Shown here one piece after another: positions 43,812 through 49,153 of a stretch of DNA of 49,153 nucleotides. The stretch lies in contig CASDSD010000006.1 in assembly GCA_949283205.1 (NCBI GenBank), positions 1 to 49,153 on the forward strand, written 5' to 3'. The notes under the pieces are model-generated. The model did not search any database and had not been told where the DNA came from. It worked only from the letters and a program-made list of their open reading frames with translations. Source of the stretch: an uncultured Alistipes sp. (GTDB taxonomy: Bacteria > Bacteroidota > Bacteroidia > Bacteroidales > Rikenellaceae). Positions within the stretch are counted from its first letter, which is position 1, and the number at the start of each line of letters is the position of its first letter. Position numbers and translations under genes: made by a program.

Positions 43812-44840
43812 TTACTTGTTCTCCTCGGCAGCGGGCTCCTCGGCGGCAGGTGCCTCCGCGGCGGGAGCGTCACCCACCTTTACATCCAGAAGCTCCACCT
43901 TGAACTCGAGAGCCTCGTTGGGGCCGATTACGCTCGATCCGTAGGTTCCGTATGCCAGATCCGACGGGATCCACAACGTGATCTGGCCGCCCTTGCCCAC
44001 GAGCTGCATACCCTCGGTCCAGCCCTTGATCACACCGTTGAGCGGGAACTCAGCCGGCACGCCGCGCTCGTACGACGAATCGAACACCTCGCCGTCCATG
44101 AACTTGCCCTCATAGTTCACCTCAACCTGGTCCGTAGCCTTGGGCTTGATGGCGGCATCGCCCTCACGGTCGATACGGTAGAGCAGACCGCTCTCGGTCT
44201 TCTGCACGCCGCCCTGCTTCTCGATCGACGCGAGCCACTCCTCCGAAGCCTTCTTGTTCTCGGCCGGGCGCGTCACCATGAAATAGGTCTGCAGGCACAT
44301 AGACGCCTCATCGGGGGTAATTACCGTAGAATCGCCACCGTACGTATCGGCCAGGCCCTTGGCGAACCAATATACCTGCATGGGCAGACGCGAACTGCGC
44401 AGACGGGCTCCCATATCGGCACCGTATGCCTCCGATATCTCCTTGCGCTCGGCATCGTTCTCGAAGATGTCCACCTCGTCGATATTGACGGGGGCTACAG
44501 TAGAATCCTGCTGTGCCTTGCGTATCTGCTCGCTGATTTTCTGGATACGCTCGGGACGCTTCGTGGTGAAGAACTCGTTGAGTTTCGCCGTGGCATCCTC
44601 GCTCTTCATGCCCTTGCCCAGAAGAGCATCGCTTACGCTCGAAGCCAACACGTCGCCATCGAACTTCATCTCGCGGATGTCACCCTTGATTCCCCGACCG
44701 ATATCCATACCGAAGGCATACGACAACGTATCCATCTTCGACTTGCTGCCCTTAGTAATTCTCGACGACGTCTTTCCGCCGCAAGAGACCATCAATGCCG
44801 CAGAAACAAGCATGACAGCCGCAAACATGATTTTTTTCAT
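43812..44840 (-). CDS. FKBP-type peptidyl-prolyl isomerase lipoprotein
   Basis: 342 residues. Lipobox LMVSC (Cys20) anchors it in the envelope. The N-terminal region holds FKBP_N-type dimerisation helices in two copies (DTLSYAFGMDIGRGIKG and ISEAYGADMGARLRSS), so it is larger than FkpA. The FKBP domain (about 225-320) has the pocket residues: GEVFDSSYERG, FPLNGVIKGW, LAYG. It ends in an Ala/Glu/Pro repeat tail (APAAEAPAAEEPAAEENK). Such proteins help periplasmic folding. A long pyrimidine tract lies upstream (44892-44998), and I find no matching promoter. Confidence 0.94.
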   Translation of the reverse strand: MKKIMFAAVMLVSAALMVSCGGKTSSRITKGSKSKMDTLSYAFGMDIGRGIKGDIREMKFDGDVLASSVSDALLGKGMKSEDATAKLNEFFTTKRPERIQKISEQIRKAQQDSTVAPVNIDEVDIFENDAERKEISEAYGADMGARLRSSRLPMQVYWFAKGLADTYGGDSTVITPDEASMCLQTYFMVTRPAENKKASEEWLASIEKQGGVQKTESGLLYRIDREGDAAIKPKATDQVEVNYEGKFMDGEVFDSSYERGVPAEFPLNGVIKGWTEGMQLVGKGGQITLWIPSDLAYGTYGSSVIGPNEALEFKVELLDVKVGDAPAAEAPAAEEPAAEENK

Positions 44841-44891
44841 CTTGACCTTAAAAATTTATTGTTTTACAACTTTCGTTTTTTACATAACAAA

Positions 44892-44998
44892 TCTCTCTCT
44901 CCTTTCTACTCTCCTTCCTCTTCCTCTCTTCCTCTCACACTTTCACTTCTCTCTCTCCTCTCTCTCCCCCCCCCTCTCTTTACGCCCCCTCACTCAAT
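44892..44998. repeat. Low-complexity polypyrimidine tract between two FKBP genes
   Basis: About 105 bases almost wholly C and T on the + strand (purines only at a few places), with TC dinucleotide runs and a C9 homopolymer at 44966-44974. On the - strand, the transcribed direction of the FKBP genes, this is a GA-rich tract 50-160 bases before the start codon at 44840. Confidence 0.9.
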
Positions 44999-45056
44999 AT
45001 CGGCGCACGGCCCGGGAGAAGATGCGGCCATACGCCGCTCCTGCAGCCACAGGACG

Positions 45057-45749
45057 TTACCGGCGTCGCTTCACCTCCACGACCTCCAATTCGACGCGCA
45101 GCATCTGGTTCGGTTTCACGCCCAGCTCCTCGTCGCCCATGGCGCCGTATCCCAGCGCCGACGGAAGCCACATGGTCAGCTTGCCGCCCTCGCCCACGAT
45201 CTGGACACCCTCGCCGAGGCCGTCGATAAGCCGGTTCACCACCGAGCGGAGCGTATCGCCCCGTTCATACGAAGAATATACCACCTTGCCGTCGAGCGTC
45301 TCGGCTCGGTAGCGTATCGATACCGTGTCGCGGTTGCTCGTGGCGGCACGGTTCATGTCGCCCAGCGTCTCCACCTTATATGTAAGGCCGCTGCGCGTAC
45401 GCACGATGTCGCGGTCCGACTGCTCGAGATCCGAGAGATACTGCTCCTCGTATGCGCGCGTACGCTCATACGAACCGTAGTTCATATATGCAAGGAAGTA
45501 TGTCTTGGCATCCTCGGCCGTGATCCTCTCCCCGCCCGCCATGGCATCGGCTATGGCCGCGCATATCACGTCGGCACGCAGCGTCGAATCCATCTCCATG
45601 ATGTTGTATGCGATGTTCATCCCCACCACATACGACAGAGAATCGGTCTGGTCGTTCAACGTCATGCCGCCGTCACGGCCGCACGACACCACGCACGACA
45701 GCGCCGACAGACATAGCGCCACCACAGGCATATAGAGTAATCGCTTCAT
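45057..45749 (-). CDS. FKBP-like lipoprotein with degenerate pocket
   Basis: 230 residues from ATG 45749. Lipobox VVSC (Cys23). The N-terminal part has one FKBP_N-like unit (DSLSYVVGMNIAYNIMEM); the C-terminal domain is FKBP-like (about 140-228) and ends in EVVEVKRRR. Compared with the FKBP downstream (43812-44840), the residues that form the isomerase pocket are changed: VFDSSYERG becomes VVYSSYERG, NGVIKGW becomes NRLIDGL; the AYG turn becomes GYG. It may be a chaperone without isomerase activity. It starts 2 bases after the stop of the arginase-fold gene, so both are on one transcript. Confidence 0.88.
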   Translation of the reverse strand: MKRLLYMPVVALCLSALSCVVSCGRDGGMTLNDQTDSLSYVVGMNIAYNIMEMDSTLRADVICAAIADAMAGGERITAEDAKTYFLAYMNYGSYERTRAYEEQYLSDLEQSDRDIVRTRSGLTYKVETLGDMNRAATSNRDTVSIRYRAETLDGKVVYSSYERGDTLRSVVNRLIDGLGEGVQIVGEGGKLTMWLPSALGYGAMGDEELGVKPNQMLRVELEVVEVKRRR

Positions 45750-45751
45750 GT

Positions 45752-46810
45752 TCAATTGTTTTTCTTCTGCGAGCGCAACGCCATGCCGCACAGACGGTAC
45801 AACATTCGCGCCGCAACCTCCGCATCGACATAATCCTCGACCTTGGGCACCACGCCCACCACGTCGAAGCCCGCGATGCGGCGTCCCGACTCCACCACGC
45901 GGTTGATCATATAGAGAGCCTCGTCGAAGCGCATCCCTCCGGGGGCGGCATCGGGCGAATGGGGACAGTTCTCGATAGAGAGGGCCGAGACATCGAAGTC
46001 GACATACACCGTCTCGGGCAGTTCGGCCACGATCGTGTCGCACACCTGGCGCCACGACGCCCCGTCGAAACGCATCGAGGCGATACGGTCGGTGTCGTAG
46101 AGCACGATACGTTCCGACTCGCGCGCCACGCGGTGTTCCGTGGCGGAGAAGTCGCGCTGCGCAACCTGCACCACGCGCTCGACACCCTCGATATTCTTCA
46201 GCAGATTGTACATCAGCGACTCGCACGAATATTCGAAGCCCTCGCCGCGCGCCTTCAGACGACAGCGGGCATCCATGTGAAGGATACCGATACGGCCCTC
46301 GCGCTCGACAAGAGCCTCGACAAGCCCCTGCGGGGTGGAGTGGTCCCCGCCGACAAGTCCGACGACCTTGCCGCGGCGCAGCCACTCGCGCGCGTCCCTG
46401 CGCACCGACTCCACCATATCGCGGCACCCCTCCTCGACACGCCGCTGGCGGCGCGAGTAGTAGTCGTCGGCCAGCGGACGCATGATGCCTCCGCCGCCCA
46501 CGGCATACGAACGCAACCGCTCGACATCCGAGCGCAGCTGCTGCGACCGGTCCTGAAGCGTATAGTCCACGTCGGCCGTGGCAAAGCCCTTTTTCCACTC
46601 GTCGGGAGAGATGGGGTCGTAGGGATCCATGCGCGCCGACACCTCGATGATGGCATCGGGGGCATACGACGAAAGGGCTTCGGCCGGAGCCGTGACATCC
46701 CACGGCACCGATATGAGCACCAGCTCCGCCTGCTCGGGCAGGGAGGGCACGCCGAAGTAATCGCCGGCATCGGGATCCATCTGATCGAGTATGCTGTCCT
46801 TATCCGCCAT
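45752..46810 (-). CDS. Arginase/agmatinase-fold protein with missing metal ligands
   Basis: 352 residues with start at 46810 (MADKDSILDQ); the frame is open upstream, but the -7 box TATCTTTG at 46833-46840 excludes an earlier start. The ureohydrolase fold is clear: GLVGGDHSTP with His157 and LHMDA with Asp180. In place of the metal motif DAHxD it has DARCR (Arg182, Arg184), the later YSHAS is YSCES (Cys196), and SxDxDxLDP reads DFDVSALS (Asp273 kept, second Asp is Ser275). At least three of six manganese ligands are lost, so hydrolysis of guanidino compounds is unlikely. Orthologs are often named formimidoylglutamase. It is first in a transcript with the FKBP-like gene. Confidence 0.85.
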   Translation of the reverse strand: MADKDSILDQMDPDAGDYFGVPSLPEQAELVLISVPWDVTAPAEALSSYAPDAIIEVSARMDPYDPISPDEWKKGFATADVDYTLQDRSQQLRSDVERLRSYAVGGGGIMRPLADDYYSRRQRRVEEGCRDMVESVRRDAREWLRRGKVVGLVGGDHSTPQGLVEALVEREGRIGILHMDARCRLKARGEGFEYSCESLMYNLLKNIEGVERVVQVAQRDFSATEHRVARESERIVLYDTDRIASMRFDGASWRQVCDTIVAELPETVYVDFDVSALSIENCPHSPDAAPGGMRFDEALYMINRVVESGRRIAGFDVVGVVPKVEDYVDAEVAARMLYRLCGMALRSQKKNN

Positions 46811-46832
46811 AACTAACGTACAATCAATTGGG

Positions 46833-46868
46833 CAAAGATACAAAAAAATCGTTTTTTCGCTATATTTG
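46833..46868. promoter_or_regulatory. Divergent -7 boxes for arginase-fold gene and pdxB
   Basis: TATCTTTG on the - strand (46833-46840) and TATATTTG on the + strand (46861-46868), 20 bases apart. Neither has a clean -33 box at 19-21 bases. Confidence 0.55.
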
Positions 46869-46902
46869 CAACTCAATTTACACAAAAGTAATCTTTTCGC
46901 AG

Positions 46903-47898
46903 ATGAAAATCGTAATCGACAACGCCATACCCTACATATCGGGGGTGCTGGAGCCCTACGCATCGGTCGCATACCGTCCCGCCGACGCCATCTCGCGGCA
47001 GGATGCGGCCGACGCCGACGTCCTCATCATACGCACCCGCACCCGTTGCGACAGCTCCCTGCTCGAGGGTTCGAGCGTAAAGCTCATCGCCACCGCCACC
47101 ATCGGCTTCGACCATATCGACCTCGATTACTGCGCCGCACACGGCATCCGGGTCGTAACGGCCCAGGGGTGCAACGCCGCCGGCGTGCTGCAATGGGCTG
47201 CGGCGGCCCTCGCGGCCCTCGCCGCGGATGAGGGATGGCATCCGCGACAGAAGACCCTCGGCATCGTCGGCGTAGGACATGTCGGCAGCCTCATCGAACA
47301 GTATGCCCGCATGTGGGGCTTCCGCGTGCTGCGCTGCGACCCGCCGCGGCAGCAGCGCGAGGGCGGCGACTTCCTTCCCCTCGAGCAGGTCGCAGCCGAA
47401 GCCGACATCCTAACCCTGCACACACCGCTCGACGAGACGACACGCCACATGGCCGACAGCCGCCTGATCGGCATCATGCGCCCCGACGCCGTCCTCATGA
47501 ACGCCGCCCGCGGCGAGGTGGCCGACACGGCCGCCCTCATCGGGGCACCGCAGCGCCTCGTCCTCGACGTATGGGAGAACGAGCCGCGGATCGACCGCCG
47601 GCTGCTCCAAAAGGCCTTCATCGCCACGCCCCACATAGCCGGATATTCGGCACAGGGCAAAGCAAATGCCACGGCCGCCGCAGTGCGTGCCGTGGCGGAT
47701 CGGTTCTCGCTGCCGCTCGGAGAGTGGTACCCGCCGCAGGCCACACCCGTCGAGCGCCGTCCCATAACATGGGAGCAGATGTGCGACACGATAGGCGGCC
47801 GGTTCGACATAGCGGCACAGACGCTCGCGCTCAAGTCGTCGCCCGACACCTTCGAACAGATGCGCAACAACTACCGACTGCGGGAGGAGTATTTCTAA
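46903..47898 (+). CDS. pdxB: 4-Phosphoerythronate dehydrogenase
   Basis: 331 residues with start at 46903. It oxidises 4-phospho-D-erythronate with NAD in the DXP-dependent pyridoxal phosphate pathway. D-2-hydroxyacid dehydrogenase layout: IATATIGFDHIDLDYC, Rossmann loop GIVGVGHVGSLI, then LHTPLDE, LMNAARGEVADTAAL with the catalytic Arg, LDVWENEPRID with Glu, and ATPHIAGYSAQGK with His; the PdxB-type C-terminal domain follows. The MEP gene dxs elsewhere in the window shares the DXP precursor used by pyridoxal synthesis. No pdxJ or pdxA is nearby. Confidence 0.94.
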   Translation: MKIVIDNAIPYISGVLEPYASVAYRPADAISRQDAADADVLIIRTRTRCDSSLLEGSSVKLIATATIGFDHIDLDYCAAHGIRVVTAQGCNAAGVLQWAAAALAALAADEGWHPRQKTLGIVGVGHVGSLIEQYARMWGFRVLRCDPPRQQREGGDFLPLEQVAAEADILTLHTPLDETTRHMADSRLIGIMRPDAVLMNAARGEVADTAALIGAPQRLVLDVWENEPRIDRRLLQKAFIATPHIAGYSAQGKANATAAAVRAVADRFSLPLGEWYPPQATPVERRPITWEQMCDTIGGRFDIAAQTLALKSSPDTFEQMRNNYRLREEYF

Positions 47899-47947
47899 AT
47901 TTCCGATGCGGCGGAGGCTATTTTCATTATGACAGAACTTTTTTTGT

Positions 47948-47955
47948 TATCTTTG
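47948..47955 (+). promoter_or_regulatory. Candidate -7 box of the PyrD-like gene
   Basis: TATCTTTG, preceded by T-rich sequence with only a weak TTTC at the -33 place. The leader of about 75 bases contains the direct repeat ATACGCTTACC (47996-48006 and 48021-48031), the second copy 3 bases before the ATG. Confidence 0.5.
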
Positions 47956-48034
47956 TACTGACACAAGACGTTCCGCAAAGCCCGAGGTCGGACGCATACG
48001 CTTACCATAAGGCCGGGCGGATACGCTTACCGAT

Positions 48035-49153
48035 ATGATTGATTCATTACTACAACCGTTCCGATTCTTCACGGGGCCCGATTTCGCCCTGCGCCGCAAG
48101 CGCTGGATGATGCGTGCGGCTGCGGCCACCCCCGTCGGAACATTCCTGCTGCGCAAGCTCTATGCGCCCCCCATGCCGGAACTCGAATGCGAGGCCTTCG
48201 GAATGAAGTTCTCCTCGCCCGTGGGCATCGCCGCCGGGTTCGACACGAACGGAAACATGGTCGATGCCCTGAGCGCATCGGGATTCGGGTTCGTCGAGGT
48301 CGGATCCATCACCCCGCGTCCCCAGAGCGGCTCCGCTGCAAAACGCCTCTACAGACTGGAGGGAGACCGCGCCCTGATATACAACTCCGACATCGAGAGC
48401 GTCGGCATAGAGCGCGTCGTCGACAACATCAAACGCAGCCGCAGCAACACCATCATCGGCTGCAACATAGCCAAGAACCGCGAAACGCCGGAACGCAACG
48501 CTCCGGCCGACTATCTGCGCTCCTTCCGCTCGCTGTACCAGTATGCCGACTATTTCACGGTAAACGTCTGCGACAACTCGGCGCCCGAGCCCTTCGTGCC
48601 ACGCACAAAGGAGCAGGTCGAGGCAATACTCGAACCGCTGTTCGAGTTCCGCCGCGGCCAGAACCAGTACCGCCCCGTCCTGCTAAAGATATCGCCCGAC
48701 CTGAGCGACGAGCAGATCGACGGCCTGACCGACATCATGCTCACCATGCCGCTCGACGGCCTGGTGGCCTGCGGAGGCACCACGGGACGATACGGACTCG
48801 ACAACTCGACACGCGAGATACACGCCCTGGGGCGCATGCCGGGCATAATGTGCGGCGCACCGCTCAAGGCGCGCGTCCTGCACATAGTGTCGCACATAAG
48901 CCGCCGCACGAAAGGGGCCTGCCCCGTCATCGCATGCGGGGGCATCTCGGATGCCGACGACGTGGAGGCCATGATCCGTGCGGGGGCGATCCTCGTACAG
49001 ATCTGTTCGGAATACATCTACGGCGGCGGGTCCTCGCTGCGGAAGATGCAGACGGAGCTGGCCGAGCGCATACGCTGGGACCGCGCCGAGGGCGAGGCGC
49101 GCCGTCGGCAGCAGGAGGAGCGCCGGCAGGCCCAGGCCCAATGCGCCCGCCAG
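48035..49153 (+). CDS. PyrD-like (class 2 DHODH family) protein, 3' end cut by window, active site not conserved
   Basis: 373 codons and still open at the window end. The N-terminal helices (about 1-45) and barrel start (FSSPVGIAAGFDTNG) match quinone-linked DHODH, as do ITPRPQSG, LLKISPDL (Lys218) and the FMN phosphate site ACGGISDADDVEAMIRAGAILVQICSEYIYGG. The substrate residues do not: DKDG is DTNG (Thr71), NRMGFNN is YNSDIES (116-122), N(I/V)SSPNT reads NVCDNSA (177-183), so the catalytic Ser is gone, and ATNTT is ACGGTT (245-250). It is probably a flavoprotein with another substrate. Beyond about 345 an Arg/Gln/Glu-rich tail follows, longer than in canonical PyrD. Confidence 0.85.
   Translation, partial: MIDSLLQPFRFFTGPDFALRRKRWMMRAAAATPVGTFLLRKLYAPPMPELECEAFGMKFSSPVGIAAGFDTNGNMVDALSASGFGFVEVGSITPRPQSGSAAKRLYRLEGDRALIYNSDIESVGIERVVDNIKRSRSNTIIGCNIAKNRETPERNAPADYLRSFRSLYQYADYFTVNVCDNSAPEPFVPRTKEQVEAILEPLFEFRRGQNQYRPVLLKISPDLSDEQIDGLTDIMLTMPLDGLVACGGTTGRYGLDNSTREIHALGRMPGIMCGAPLKARVLHIVSHISRRTKGACPVIACGGISDADDVEAMIRAGAILVQICSEYIYGGGSSLRKMQTELAERIRWDRAEGEARRRQQEERRQAQAQCARQ

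Noticed and set aside
45750-46703. In-frame extension upstream of the FKBP-like gene giving a 548-residue protein
   Set aside because: The extra part overlaps the arginase-fold gene in another frame, has no domain, and precedes a clear signal peptide with lipobox at the ATG at 45749.

Overview
The window is chromosomal DNA from a GC-rich member of the Bacteroidales, most likely Rikenellaceae (Alistipes-like). The evidence is the Bacteroidetes-type promoter (TTG, about 20 bases, TAnnTTTG) found repeatedly before genes, the near absence of Shine-Dalgarno sequences, many exported TlpA-like, FKBP and TPR lipoproteins, a GT3-type glycogen synthase fused to a glycogen phosphorylase, and a 423-residue alpha-oxoamine synthase of the kind used for sphingolipid or sulfonolipid bases. 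I see no insertion sequence, prophage, CRISPR array, tRNA or rRNA. Genus assignment is inference.

Layout. 1-5.3 kb: the 3' end of class II fructose-bisphosphate aldolase, a dihydroorotate-dehydrogenase-like flavoprotein with a His-rich tail, asparagine synthetase B, an AraC-type regulator and a radical SAM protein. 5.3-15.5 kb: an exported 697-residue TlpA-like protein, dxs with an overlapping secreted protein of unknown role, a lipocalin, the alpha-oxoamine synthase, then pyrH-tlpA-frr and a glycerophosphodiesterase-like protein. 15.6-24.7 kb: a leftward glycogen operon (synthase-phosphorylase fusion, debranching enzyme, GT4 glycosyltransferase, GH57 hydrolase). 24.9-32 kb: hemW, pckA with a long leader, a secreted GH20 hexosaminidase, and prfC. 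32.2-33.4 kb: a small cassette of two related four-helix membrane proteins and an XRE regulator, driven from a promoter with a clear inverted repeat. 33.4-39 kb: deoC, a TPR/OmpA-like lipoprotein, and pnp with rpsO. 39.2-43.6 kb: apbE, a diacylglycerol-kinase-family gene, a second AraC regulator, queA. 43.8-49.2 kb: two FKBP lipoproteins, an arginase-fold protein, pdxB, and a PyrD-like protein cut by the window end.

Most of the window is ordinary housekeeping. The parts that deserve attention are proteins whose folds are clear but whose catalytic residues are not. The PyrD-like protein has lost the residues that hold dihydroorotate. The arginase-fold protein has lost at least half of its manganese ligands. 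The FKBP next to it has lost the usual binding-pocket residues. Other points are the membrane-protein/XRE cassette with its operator-like repeat, a 72-residue histone-H1-like Lys/Ala tail on the debranching enzyme, the candidate sphingoid/sulfonolipid synthase, a tandem promoter pair before dxs, and a hairpin that hides the rpsO start codon.
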